From assembly GCA_963921935.1 (NCBI GenBank), contig OY998181.1, forward strand, positions 134,935,423 to 134,999,422: a DNA stretch of 64,000 nt. Direction: 5' to 3'. Below the pieces are notes generated by a model that was not told where the DNA came from, made no database searches, and was given only the letters and a program-made list of their open reading frames with translations. Shown piece by piece: positions 53,845-64,000 of this stretch (its first letter is position 1; each line of letters begins with the position of its first letter). The translations under genes and the position numbers were made by a program. This stretch comes from Galeruca laticollis (lineage: Eukaryota > Arthropoda > Insecta > Coleoptera > Chrysomelidae).

Positions 53845-54994
53845 AATGCGTGAAGAAGATCCCCCCGGTATGACTGGAAAGATGGTATGGAAACAGGTGA
53901 AGAAACTATCGTAGGAACGGATATCCAGACGGGAGAAATTAACAAAGAATAACCAAAAAAATTATTCAACTTACAGAAATCTCATTTATACTCAAATCAG
54001 GTTTATGTTTTCATTAAAAAAACTGAAGATGAAGGAAATTTAGGTAAAATACATCCGATGAAGGTACGTCATATTTTACATAAAACATTAGCAATTCCGA
54101 ATATTATCAACATAGCAAGTGTTGGTAAAAATAGAAAACGAGTAGAGTTAAAATCATTAAAAGATGCAAATAGGTTAGTAAATGATAAGCGGTTGAAAGA
54201 AGAACAGTTAGTGGCTTTTATACCAAATAATTTACTTCAAAGAAAGGGAATTTTCCGAAATGTAGATACGATCTTTAAAGATGAATATCTTTTTCAAAAT
54301 TTTATTTCTTCCAAAAATATAACCGAGGTTCCTAGATTTAAGAGAAAAATAGATATTAATGGCGAGAGTGTATACATACCTCGACAAATGGTATTATTAA
54401 CTTTTGAGGGAAATATTACACCTAGAAAAGTTTTCATTAATAGCGTATCTTGTACAGTTGAACCATACGTTCACAAAGTAATCCAATGTTATAAATGCCT
54501 CGAACATGGACACGTAGCTAAACATTGTCGAAGTACGATCACTCGTTGTATGAATTGTACACAGATAAAAAATGAAACCCATAGCTGTAGAGATCCCCAA
54601 GATAGTTTTTGTTTTTTAGAACAAAACGAAATTAAAAAATTTATGGCAGAACATAATTTTACTTTTTTGGAAGCAAAAGCTAACTTACGTAATTCATACT
54701 CTTCTGCTATTAGCCTCAATAATAAATTTAACAGTACCAGGCACACAAAATTTAAATATTTTTTTCTCCTTTAACCCACAAGAGTAATGAAAATATAAAA
54801 AGTCAACACAAACTCAACATTTCACTCCCACAACCTTCGACATCAACACAATCTCAACCAGTCAAAACACCTTATTATCCACGTAACTTAGAAACTGAAA
54901 ACCCTAACAAAAGAAAAAAATCTCAACCACTCATCCCTATCACACTCCAATGTTTCCTTTTACATTTGGTCGTAACAAATCCCTTCCACCACAT
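53845..54994 (+). pseudogene. LINE ORF1 (gag-like), first part
   Basis: MREEDPPGMTGKMVWKQVKK at 53846, a stop, then NLQKSHLYSNQVYVFIKKTE and KIHPMKVRHILHKTLAIPNI. From 54058 open to 54774: VGKNRKRVELKSLKDANRLV, ITPRKVFINSVSCTVEPYVH, then knuckles CYKCLEHGHVAKHC and CMNCTQIKNETHSC (54488-54590). A shift near 54765 leads to a proline/serine-rich tail KSQHKLNISLPQPSTSTQSQ with basic NPNKRKKSQP. The protein is homologous to the ORF1 at 60940-62099 (shared PMK.., VEPY.H.V.QCY.C). Interrupted at 54995. Confidence 0.7.
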
Positions 54995-55021
54995 CGATAC
55001 CTGAAAGCAACAGTGAGATAA
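54995..55021 (+). repeat. Left terminal inverted repeat of DUF7869-like copy 2
   Basis: CGATACCTGAAAGCAACAGT then GAGATAA; its inner half is also the recurring subterminal motif. Partner at 58355-58381. Confidence 0.9.
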
Positions 55022-55085
55022 ACCCCAAAAAGTCGATTTCGAGCTAACTATGTCAAACGTGAACTAAAATCGACCTTAACTGAAT

Positions 55086-55267
55086 GCAATACTGAGACAT
55101 CTCGGCAAAAATATTTAGAATAGTAGAAAATCTGAAACTCAGTGTTGCATTTTTATCTGTTTGTCTATTCTTTTATTGTAACACTGGGATATTATAAATA
55201 TCTCAGAGTTGCATTAATAATCCTACAGCCGCTTACATGCAACACTGAGTTAAATCACTGTTGCAAT
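55086..55267. repeat. Left subterminal motif cluster (six further copies)
   Basis: Copies of GCAAYACTGAG at 55086 (+), 55138 (-), 55178 (+, diverged), 55201 (-), 55239 (+) and 55255 (-). Some are arranged as inverted pairs. Confidence 0.75.
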
Positions 55268-55422
55268 ATGGTTGACAACATTGTTAATCGGTTGATGCGT
55301 ATTTTGTCTCGTTTTTATTCTAAATTCTAACCTAACAGTCAATATTGGTTTTGTTGATTTTGTTTGATGTTTTTGTGAATGTTTCGCTGTTTTCGATTCA
55401 TAGTTAAATATAATAAAAAAAT

Positions 55423-57981
55423 ATGAGTTTAAGGGCAAAACGAATTCGTGATATGGCTCTCGGTGAAGCAGGTTAGTACAATATTTATTTTATTAATAAA
55501 TATTTACAAAAATGAGGTTTTGTAGCACCTCATTTTGATATTTTTAGTCCAATGTAGGTAATGTAATTATTCATTTTTAGCAAAACAAAAAGTGAAAACT
55601 TACTTTATTACTTTATTTAGCTATTTTATTAGACACCTAGGGCTATAGGCTATATACAGGGTGTCCCATAAATATATAATATTAATTATTTCCCATAAAT
55701 ATAAGAAAGTTGTGATCGACTATTAGCTTTTGGTTCAATTTTAGCCGTAGAACTTACACCAAGTGAACCTAAGGACGTTATACTGCTAAGTGAAGAACAA
55801 GCCATACATTTACAAGATTTACAGGATGAGAATGGGATAGAAATATTACTATTACAGGATGAAAATGAGATAGAATTATTACAACCTTCCATTGATGAAG
55901 AACCTGATTTTAACGAAGACCCTAATTTTAACCCTCACAGAGATAATGAAGACCCTGATGTTAACCCTTCCAGAAAAGATGACGAAGACCCTGATTTTAA
56001 CCCTCGCAGAGAAGATGACGAAGACCCTGATTTGAACCCTTACAGAGAAGATGACGAAGACCCTGATTTTAACCCTCGCAGAGATGACGAAGACCCTGAT
56101 TTCAACCCTCAGAAGAAAGATGGGGGTATCAGCAGCAGCGATACCAATGGTGATAATAATGGAGAACAAATAAACACAAAAAAGAAAACCAGAAAACGGA
56201 TTAGGAACGAAAATACATGGAAGAGAAATTTAAAGAAGAAGAAAATAAATTCAGGCCAAGAGTATACATCACGACTTGGTAAGGTACACCGAGCAAAAGC
56301 GGTAAAGCCCCCGTGTGACGAACATTGTTTATACAAATGTGCTGTTAATGTTTCGAAAGAAAAAAGACTGTTGATATTTCAGCAGTTTTACAACTTGGCT
56401 GATAAAACCAGACAACGCGATTTCATATTAAACTGTATGAAAACAATTACACCAAAAGCGACAACACAGAATCCACAGGAAAATGAGCCAAAGCGTAGGA
56501 AAAAAAACCACGGATATTATTTTGAAATTGATGAAACAGATATTCGAGTCTGTAAAAATTTTTTTATGGCAACATTGGATATTTCCAACAATACTATAAG
56601 TACTGCAGTAAAAAAGGCACCAGACGGGTTTTTAGAAAAAGAATTACGTGGGACGGGACAAAGTAGCAATAAGACCTCTGATAATCTGACTAGAGATGTT
56701 GAAGACCACATTAACAGCTTTCCTCGAGTGAAGTCTCACTATTGCCGGGCTAGAACTGAAAAAGAATATATAGATGGTACATTGAATATCTCTTTAATGT
56801 ACAAATTATATAAAGAAAAATGTGATCAGGACCAAAAACCATACGTTCAAGAATCACTGTATAGAAAGATATTTAACAATAAATTTAATATTTCGTTCTT
56901 TCAGCCAAAAAAAGATCAGTGTTCATTTTGTGTCATTTATGAAAAACATAGTTCTGAAACTGAAAAGGAGTTAAAAAAGAATGAATACGATACTCATAAA
57001 GAAAATGTACGCAACTCACGCTTGGAAAAAGAAGGAGACAAAAAGCACTTCATGCTTGAAAAAGACGTAGTACTCGCTACCTTTGATTTACAAGCAGTGA
57101 TGCCACTTCCAAATGGAAATATTTCGACCTTTTTTTATAAAAGTAAATTGAACGCCTACAATTTTACTGTTTATAATGTTAAAAGTAGGGAGGGTATTTG
57201 TTACTTATGGAACGAGAGTATTGCCAAAAGAGGCGCCATTGAAATTGCAACCGGCGTTTATACCTTTTTAAAAGATTACTGTCAGGGTAAAAAGGAGGTA
57301 ATATTTTACAGCGACAATTGTAACGCACAAAATAAAAACAAATTTATGTTTTGCATGTACTTATATGCTTTGAAAACCTTAAACATTCAAACGATTACAC
57401 ATAAATACCTCATCGTCGGGCATACTGAAAATGAAGGAGACAGTGTTCATGCCTGCATAGAAAAGGAAAAGAAACGAATTCTTAAACAAGGACCTATTTT
57501 TGTCCCATCCGAGTTAGCCATGATAATACGATGTGCCAAAAAAAATGCTCCTCTGTATATTGTGAATGAAATGGAGACTGGGGATTTTATAGACTGGAAA
57601 AACGTATGCAATCAAACAGGAAAAAACTTTAATGTCAACACTGACGGGGAAAAATGCCTTTGGCAAAATGTAAAGATGATTCAAGTAACTATAAATGATC
57701 CAGACCTAATAAAATATAAGACATCTTACTCAGAAACGCACTACAGCAAATTTATTAACGTCAAATATCGTATGAGAGGACGTAGGAGAACATGCGAGTC
57801 CATCGAATTGAAACCCGCGTATACTGAACCACCTCGAATACCAGCTAATGAGTTGAAAGATCTTATTTCATTATGTGAAAGTAAAACTATTCCCCAAAGG
57901 TATCACCAATTTTTTTTTAATTTAAAGGGACAGGAAAATGTTGACATTAGAGAAGACACTGATGATGAGGGCGACTTATAA
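55423..57981 (+). CDS. DUF7869-like transposase (2 exons, intact)
   Basis: Putative cut-and-paste transposase. Exon 1 55423-55471 (MSLRAKRIRDMALGEA, donor GTTAGT), exon 2 55745-57981 (acceptor CAATTTTAG); 761 residues. Domains: acidic tandem repeats of EDPDFNPRR type (about 150-205 nt-based, genomic 55905-56120); a basic KKKTRKRIRNENTWKRN; the Cys cluster CDEHCLYKC with KRLLIFQQFYNLADKTRQRD; SHYCRARTEKEYIDGTLNIS; a CSFCVIYEKH zinc-like motif; then the RNase H-fold core with ATFDLQAVMP (Asp464), FYSDNCNAQNKN (Asp540), GHTENEGDSVHA (Asp582), and EKEKKRI after it. Spacing 75 and 41 residues. Decayed copy 1 shows the same three blocks. The choice of catalytic residues and the Sola link are inference from family memory; the domain is annotated as unknown function in many insect proteins. 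Confidence 0.85.
55905..56120 (+). repeat. Coding minisatellite (EDPDFNPRR units) in transposase
   Basis: Six units of 30-36 nt with core GAAGACCCTGATTTTAACCC, in frame, giving an acidic low-complexity segment near the N terminus. Confidence 0.85.
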
Positions 57982-58117
57982 TGTAGAAAATAAAAATAAT
58001 TTTACCATACTTTAAAAATGTATTTTTTTTAATAAAAATGTTTTTGCTTGAAACTCTATTATTTATTTGATGTACTTTTTACTGAGACAAACTTAAATTT
58101 GAATACTAATATTTAAA

Positions 58118-58381
58118 GCAATAGTGAGATATCTCATATAAAAAAAAGAGCCTAAGAGCAATACTGAGATATCTTTGTTTTTTCTTTAAATCTTTAATAT
58201 TAAGTGTCAAAAACAATTTCAGCAATCTTTACTTAAAGCTTATCAACTTTCTCTATCTAAAAATCACTTGAGTTGAAATAAAATCGCCCCATAAATATTT
58301 AATTACCTCTATTGCAAATAAAAGTGCGATTATCATAAAACAATGAATTTAGCATTATCTCACTGTTGCTCTCAGGTATCG
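58118..58381. repeat. Right subterminal motif cluster and terminal repeat
   Basis: GCAATAGTGAGATAT (58118), GCAATACTGAGATAT (58158) and the terminal inverted copy TATCTCACTGTTGC (58356-58369). Confidence 0.8.
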
Positions 58382-58385
58382 ACAT

Positions 58386-58543
58386 AATAAAACTAATTTT
58401 GAAAGTGAAGCAACTGAATTTATCAACATCTTTTTCCAAATTTTTCAGAGTGTTTTAGATGTCGCTAATACGTTTGATGAACTTGAAGATATAAATATTA
58501 AGACAATAATGAACGAAATTAGTAACATATATTATAATGGCTA
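58386..58543 (+). pseudogene. LINE ORF1, end part after DNA transposon
   Basis: NKTNFESEATEFINIFFQIF, VANTFDELEDINIKTIMNEI and SNIYYNG with stop at 58541-58543. In frame with the part ending at 54994 if one ACAT is removed. Confidence 0.7.
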
Positions 58544-58559
58544 AAACCATAACTTAAAA

Positions 58560-60560
58560 ATTTTGCAATGGAATGCTCATTCTGCAGTATCTAATAAACT
58601 GAGTTTACTGAAGTGTCTGGATAAACATAATGTAGATATAGCATTATTGTCCTAAACGTGGTTTAAACCAGGAATGCAAATATCATTTAAGGGTTATAGT
58701 ATTGTACATAGAGATAGGGATTACGGATACGCCAGTGAAGCAATTTTAGTTAAACATAATTTAAACTTCAAGGAAATTTCAATTCAGCAAAATTTCTCAG
58801 ATGGTATCTTAATAAGCGGCATAGAAATAATAGAAATTAATTGTTATTCTTTATATTGTTCACTAGATATACGAACCAATAATGGAGATTGGAACAAAAT
58901 CTTTAACCTACTAGACGGTACTGGTTTGATAGGCGGCGACTTCAATGCACATCCATAATGCTTGGGGATCATATAAAATAAATTCCAAAGGTGCACAAAT
59001 ATTGGATACACTTGAGGACAATGATCTAGTATTACTAAATATTGGGGAACCCACACATATCACTAGAAATGGAAACAAACCCGCCATTGATCTAACCTTT
59101 TCCTCACCCAACATTGCTATTCATTGTTCATGGAATACCCTAGAAGATGTTAGGGGCTCGGATCATTTTCCTGATGATGATAGAAGTAAACAACAGCATC
59201 AATTACCACTGCGAAGAATCTTATCGACCCAAAACAAAATGGGACTTGCGCAAAGCCAATTGGGAACAGTACCACCACACTGAAGACATATTCTTTGACC
59301 ATAATATCGCAATAAAGCAAGATATAGATGCGAAATACAATTTTTTGTGGATGGAATTAATGCTGCAGCAACCTTATCTATTCCTGTAAATAAACCATGT
59401 AAAATGATCAAAAAAATTTACCAATCTGGTGAGACGAGTGCGACGAAGCTGTAAACAAAAGGAAAAATGAATTACCAAATTACAAAAATCATAGTAACTT
59501 TGAAAATTACTTATTATGCAAGGCAGAGTCCTAAAAGATACAGCAAGACAAAACTGGCGAAATTGGTGTTCAAAACTCAACAACAATACTCTTGCAACAG
59601 AACTTTGGAACCAAGCAAGGAAGATGCAGAGGAAACCATTGCCAACAAAGAAATCAATTAGCTTGGATTAGAAACTCAACTTTTTTGACAAAATTGCACC
59701 CCCTTTGGTTTTAGCTGATATGATGCATATACAAAACAAAAGTAAACAAAACCGAGGGAACCACTAAATTTTTTCAGAGCCAATAAGACTTAAAGAAGTA
59801 AATTACGCACTAGAAAATAGAATAAACACTTCTCCAGGATAAGATGACATTCAATACCCAATGCTCTATCACTTGCCAGTTAATGCCAAAATACACTTAA
59901 ATGAGATTTTTAATGATATTTGGATCCATGGAGAAAACATTGCTGAATGTAAAGAGATAATTGTGATACCAATCCGAAAACCTGGCAAAAATCCGAATGA
60001 CTGCGATTCTTACAGACCCATATCACTACTCTTGTGCATATTAAAAGTTTTTGAAAGGATAGTAAAAAGCCGATTAGAATTGTGGCTTAATCAAATCCAA
60101 TTTTCACCACCAACACAATACGGTTATAGGAGAAATTATGGTACTCATGATGCTATTGCTCATTTAGTTACTGATATACAGCTATCCTTATCAGAAAATA
60201 AGTACTTTGCCTCATTGTTTCTGGATATTAAAGGAGCGTACGACAGTGTCGATTGGCTAGTACTAAGCAAAAAAATGATGCAGCTACATATACCAGAAGA
60301 AGTTACCGATAATATATGCAAGCTTTACATAAATAGGAGTGTAAGAATCCGACAAAACAATGGCAATATGTTTGGATATCGTACTATAACAATGAGCTTA
60401 CCACAAGGATCTGTACTATCCCCTCTCCTCTTTAATATTTATACAATGGGTATTCACAAGACTGCAACGAATGCTACAGTAATTCAATATAGGGATGATT
60501 TTGCTGTTAATATCATTAGTAAAAAATTTAATCAATGTCTAATATCCCTAAACACAGCTC
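58560..60560 (+). pseudogene. LINE ORF2 (EN-RT), 3'-truncated
   Basis: Endonuclease KILQWNAHSAVSNKLSLLKC, then ALLS*TWFKPG (stop replaces the Glu codon of SETW), GYSIVHRDRD, LIGGDFNAH(P) with a shift at 58958, HNAWGSYKINSKGAQILDTL, PAIDLTFSSPN, RGSDHFP. RT from 59861: SYRPISLLLCILKVFERIVK, QYGYRRNYGTHDAIAHLVTD, FLDIKGAYDSVDWLVLSKKM, LPQGSVLSPLLFNIYT and a catalytic box YRDD (about 60489) in place of YADD. Sequence switches to the next LINE at about 60560. Several stops (59281, 59659). Confidence 0.78.
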
Positions 60561-60785
60561 AGTTGTGTATTGGCAGTCGAACTGTATACACGTGTTTTGT
60601 GTGCCTGACTAGATAAGTACACCTATTTTTAGTTAATTTTCACACTAGGTATATTATCGGTTAGTCATAATTTAATTGAAGTACCTCGTGATTCTATCAC
60701 ATTAACTTTTTCCTTTCTATTTTTATTTACAATTTTTTTTCTGGAACGAGTTCTTGAAAAGCCAAGTTTAAATAAATAGTTAGTT

Positions 60786-62099
60786 ATGAACACAAATACG
60801 GGCGGCCCAGGGCCGCACCATTAATTCTGACGATATGGACACTATCAATAACAAAGATTCCTATAAAGATATTATTCAATTTAACAAATAAATACACTAT
60901 GAAAGATAAAGGACCGTTTATGTTTTTGTAGAGCACATGAACAAAAGCTTCGGCAGGTTATTTCCAATGAAAATAGGATATTTTTTGTTAACTGAAGACA
61001 AATTTAAACAAAACATAGTAGATATAATATCGGTAGGAGTAAGTAGAGTAAAAGTAATTTTTAAAAACTACGATATAGCAAATTCATTAGTAGGCCATGA
61101 AATCATGGAAAAAAATCAGTTGGTTGCGTACATTCCCACATTCTATAATCACCGCAAAGGTCTTGTGAGATGGGTAGACACTTTTTTTTCTAAAGATTTT
61201 TTACTCAAAAACATTGAATGCGATAATATGAAGGTGGTCAAAGTTCAGCGTATGAAGAGATGGTGAAGGTGAAATCAAATTTGTTGATCGTCAACTAATA
61301 ATTGTCACTTTTGAAGGAAACTTCATTCCCGAAAAAATTAAAATTAATTTAACCTCATTTTCCGTGGAGCCTTATATTCACCCGGTTGTGCAATGCTATA
61401 GCTGTTTGAGATATGGCCACATAGCCAAATTGTGTAAATCAAAGTCACAAAGGTGTCAAATATGTACTGAAGTACATACCAAGGACTCAGAATGCCCAAA
61501 TCCTGGCAGTTTTTGCATATATTGCCAAACCAATAATCACCCTACGATATCCAAAAAATGCCCTATGTATACAAAACAGCATAACATCAAAAGAGAAATG
61601 GCGTTTAAAAATATTTCTTTTAAAGAACCCGAAACCATAGTTAACAATCCTACATATTCAAAAATCACAACGAATAACAGATTTGCAGTTTTTAATAATA
61701 CACAAAACTTCTCTCCTCTACCTGTAACTTCGCAGTGTCACAGTACACCCCCCCCCCCACCGCATATATGCTACATAAACCAACTGCACCCTCAAAAAAA
61801 CGTAAAGCCTCTACCCCTCCCATAACACCCCCACCAACTTCCTCAAAAAAACAGATGTACCAAAGGCACCTAAAACAGTTCCCATTATTCCAAACCCTCA
61901 CAGGGATGATTTTGTTCAATATAAAGAGAAAGTCATAGAAAATATCATTAACTTCATCCATACTAATTTCGATCTAAAATCTAGTACTTCAACTCACCTC
62001 AACCCACTCACAGACTCAAATACTAGCGATTTTATAGCTACGGCCCTAGAATTCAATACAATTGATACCGTCAGTATTAGCGATGAGTCATGCTACTAG
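60786..62099 (+). pseudogene. LINE ORF1 (gag-like), damaged
   Basis: ATG at 60786 (MNTNTGGPGPHH) closes quickly; the conserved part is YVFVEHMNKSFGRLFPMKIG (60916 on) and LVAYIPTFYNHRKGLVRWVD. A shift near 61262, then VEPYIHPVVQCYSCLRYGHI with knuckles CYSCLRYGHIAKLC, CQICTEVHTKDSEC and CIYCQTNNHPTISKKC (61390-61565). Two further shifts lie at a poly(C) run (61748-61758) and an A run (about 61846). After them the frame VPKAPKTVPIIPNPHRDDFV continues to ISDESCY and a TAG at 62097-62099, so ORF1 overlaps the ORF2 start. Confidence 0.7.
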
Positions 62100-64000
62100 G
62101 CAATTGAAAATACTTCAATGGAATGTAGCTTCTATAAATAAACGTAAACCAAATTTATTGAACCTGCTATCTCATGAAACTTTTGACATTCTTATACTTT
62201 GCGAAACCTGGCTAAAACCAGGTGTTAATATGAATATATATGGTTATAACAGTATACAAAATAACAGAATTGATGGCAAGGGGGGCGTTGCCATTCTAAT
62301 ATCCAAAAATATAAGATTCAAAATCAAATCTATTAAACAGAATTTTAGTAATAACATCGAAACATGCGCTGTATTCATTGAAGACATGAACTTTTCCTTG
62401 GTATCTTTATACAAACCACCAAAATATAATGTTAGCGTGAAGGACTGGGAAAACCTATTTTCACAGTTCAATGGCGATACCATATTCTGTGGAGATTTCA
62501 ACTGCCACCACACCCTCTGGGGTTCTGCTGGTGATCAAGTCTGTGGGACACGACTTGTTGACTCCTTAAACAACACCAATTACATAATACTTAATGATGG
62601 ATCACCTACCAAAATTAATAGGCCCACACAAAATAAATCTGCAATCGATCTCTCAGTTGCATCACCCAATTTAGTAAGCAAATTGAATTGGTCAGTACTT
62701 CCTGACCCCTTGGGATCAGACCACTTCCCAATTCTATTACAATATAATACTAATTATACTCTCCAGAACATCTCTCCTTAAACCAGATGGAATGTCGCTT
62801 CTGCAGACTGGACACTATTTTCAAGCCTAATCAAAAACCACTTATTAGTTCAAACTGGTAATGATATGTCTCTTACTAAACTGATCAATGTAATCTCTGA
62901 CTCGGCCTCATCATCAATGAAAATAAACCAGCCAGTCTGCATAAAAACCTCTCACCCCCTCTGGTGGGACGAAGAATGTTCAGCTAAGGTCTTACAAAGA
63001 AAGAAAGCTCTACTTTAATATAAAAATCTGTCCAACTGGGATAACTACCTCAAGTACAAAAACATCGAATCCCAAACTAAACTTCTTTTTAAGACCAAAA
63101 GTATGAACAGTTGGAAGGACTTTCTTAACAATTTAAATAAAAACACACCTATCGATAAAATATGGAATTTTATCAAAAAAATTTCAAACAAAAAATATTG
63201 TAATTCGCAATCATATACATCCACAGAGATGATAGATAAGTTACTAGATTATTTTGCTCCTCCTACTGCTAGTAATACATTCACCAGCACAACAAAAATA
63301 ACTCACTCTAGCAATTTTCCCTGTAATCATTTCAGCTTATCAGAATTGGAATCTGCTCTCTTTTCTTGCCGTGGAACGGCGCCCGGCAGTGATAATATCA
63401 CCTATAAAATGCTCACATTTTTACCATCGATAGCTAAGAATGCACTATTAGATATTTTTAATAAATAGCCGCGTCTTTGATGAGCTCATGTCCTGTATTA
63501 TGAAAACGTTTGAACGCATGATAAAGGCTAAGTTGGAATGGTATTTAGAATACAATTCAAAACTACCACATTCGCAGTATGGATGTCGACGTGGAATGGG
63601 AACGATGGAAGCTGTCTCCCAATTAGTCTCAGATGTACAATATTCATTCTCGAAAAACTTGTACGTCGGTTGTCTGTTTGTGGACTTAAAAGGGCGCATA
63701 TGACTCGGTTGATCTGAACATTCTCACTGAAAGTTTAATTTCATTAAACGTTCATCCTCAGATTTCATACGACATTGTAGACTTGTTTCGCAATCGAAAA
63801 ATATACATTAAAGGCAATAATAACGTATTGCATGGACCAAGGGTTGCCAATCACGGATTACCTCTTAGTCCCCTTCTATTCAATGTATATACGTATAGTT
63901 TACATAACATCTTTGATTCGGATGTAAAATGCATACAATACGTAGATGATTTTTGTTTCTACACCACACAGGATAACTACAATCAATGTGTCAAAGTACT
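62083..64000 (+). pseudogene. LINE ORF2 (EN-RT), partial at window end
   Basis: MSHATRQLKILQWNVASINK opens the endonuclease at 62083. Boxes: LILCETWLKPG (Glu), GKGGVAILISKN, SLYKPPKYN, FCGDFNCHHTLWGS, SAIDLSVASPN, LGSDHFPILL: complete and in one frame to 62781. A stop there, then the linker with HPLWWDEECSAKVLQRKKAL (62957 on). RT starts NYTSTEMIDK..FSLSELESALFSCRGTAPGSD; a deletion at about 63468 removes the SYRPISL region; SCIMKTFERMIKAKLEWYLE, QYGCRRGMGTMEAVSQLVSD, CLFVDLKG, shift near 63697, AYDSVDLNILTESL, NHGLPLSPLLFNVYT (QGS of the usual box missing), catalytic YVDD at about 63938. It continues past 64000. Confidence 0.8.

Larger units (their letters stand above)
54995..58381 (+). mobile_element. 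DUF7869-like DNA transposon (copy 2), apparently intact
   Basis: 3,387 bp. Ends CGATACCTGAAAGCAACAGT / CGATACCTGAGAGCAACAGT (rc), both continuing GAGATAA: 26 of 27 positions. Target duplication ACAT at 54991-54994 and 58382-58385. A two-exon gene encodes a 761-residue transposase without stops or shifts. A short motif GCAAYASTGAGATA recurs about ten times in both orientations: 55007, 55086, 55138, 55178, 55201, 55239, 55255, 58118, 58158, 58356. The best candidate here for an active autonomous transposon. Confidence 0.9.
53591..60563 (+). mobile_element. R1/I-type LINE hosting the intact DUF7869-like element
   Basis: 5' UTR from about 53600, ORF1 53845-54994 and 58386-58543, ORF2 58560-60560. 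ORF1 has CCHC-like knuckles, ORF2 endonuclease and RT. The element is truncated right after the catalytic box of RT, where the next LINE begins (60564). It is interrupted at 54995 by the 3.4-kb DNA transposon; across the ACAT target the ORF1 frame resumes exactly (LPPH to NKTNFESE). Confidence 0.75.
60564..64000 (+). mobile_element. R1/I-type LINE, second family, runs off window
   Basis: Starts near GGCAGTCGAACTGTATACAC (60571), a typical 5' end for internally promoted LINEs. ORF1 60786-62099, ORF2 62083 to beyond 64000. Related in both ORFs to the LINE at 53591 but clearly diverged. No 5' truncation, so the copy was full length. Confidence 0.75.

Noticed and set aside
55655..55675. CAGGGTGTCCCATAA as a mariner-type terminal repeat
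   Set aside because: No inverted partner within reach and no mariner transposase; it lies in the intron of the DUF7869-like gene.
55879..56169. Minus-strand ORF with RVKIRVFVIFS repeats
   Set aside because: Antisense of the acidic coding minisatellite; repeat-derived, no independent support.
1..64000. Bacterial or viral origin of the window (YqaJ, OTU, zinc-knuckle gag-like proteins)
   Set aside because: Introns, TE families and nested TSDs show a eukaryotic chromosome; these domains are carried by TEs, and no viral structural or polymerase genes are seen.

Overview
This window is eukaryotic and almost certainly from an arthropod, most likely an insect with a large AT-rich genome. The evidence is short GT..AG introns, canonical non-LTR retrotransposons (Jockey, I/R1-type and CR1-like), piggyBac, PIF/Harbinger, pogo/Tigger, P-element and ISL2EU-type transposases, and no operons or bacterial signals. 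I found no convincing host protein-coding gene. Essentially all recognisable sequence is transposable element (TE), stacked in nested layers.

Layout. 63-4520: P-element/THAP9-like transposase remnant, split by a DUF7869-like transposon (646-2899, 4-bp TSD AATT). 4605-4931: YqaJ-like exonuclease fragment. 5390-6130 (minus): decayed ISL2EU-like transposase. 6750-10745: I-type LINE with RNase H. 10908-13550: a second, 5'-truncated I-type LINE with a 12-bp TSD, sitting in the 5' region of a CR1-like LINE (13563-17612, PHD-finger ORF1, ATCT-repeat tail). 18011-18960: decayed piggyBac. 19354-28390: another PHD-finger LINE carrying a complete two-gene Harbinger (19550-22602) and a piggyBac (22905-28059); the piggyBac is itself interrupted by a pogo-like element (24792-27552). 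28855-31285: LINE with its RT deleted. 32424-37100: Jockey element with a rearranged, duplicated RT. 37104-37784: duplicated 5' end of a pogo-like element. 37784-43245: second pogo-like element holding a near-intact piggyBac (38568-40728). 43247-44606: third copy of the Jockey RT. 44607-45909: patchwork with a tRNA-Ile-like sequence and an OTU-domain fragment. 46276-49074: third pogo-like element. 49739-51673: second Harbinger with most of its DDE exon deleted. 53600-60563: R1/I-type LINE interrupted by an apparently intact DUF7869-like transposon (54995-58381, 4-bp TSD ACAT). 60564-64000: related LINE running off the window.

The insertions can be read as a stratigraphy. At nine sites target duplications are visible (AATT, a 12-mer, TAA/TTA, TTAA twice, TA twice, TTA, ACAT). 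At six of these (DUF7869-like at 646 and 54995, Harbinger-1, both piggyBacs with coding hosts or inserts, and pogo A) the interrupted reading frame resumes across the empty site.

Most interesting: (1) a family of DUF7869-like DDD transposons with 4-bp TSDs and arrays of subterminal motifs, one copy looking intact; (2) a Harbinger whose two genes are reciprocally interlocked, each having an exon of the other inside its intron; (3) piggyBacs with a GGGGTRT..AYACCCC palindrome at three asymmetric subterminal positions; (4) three pogo-like elements with analogous subterminal motif arrays; (5) a Jockey/pogo chimeric junction.

All family assignments come from reading motifs by eye; no database search was run.
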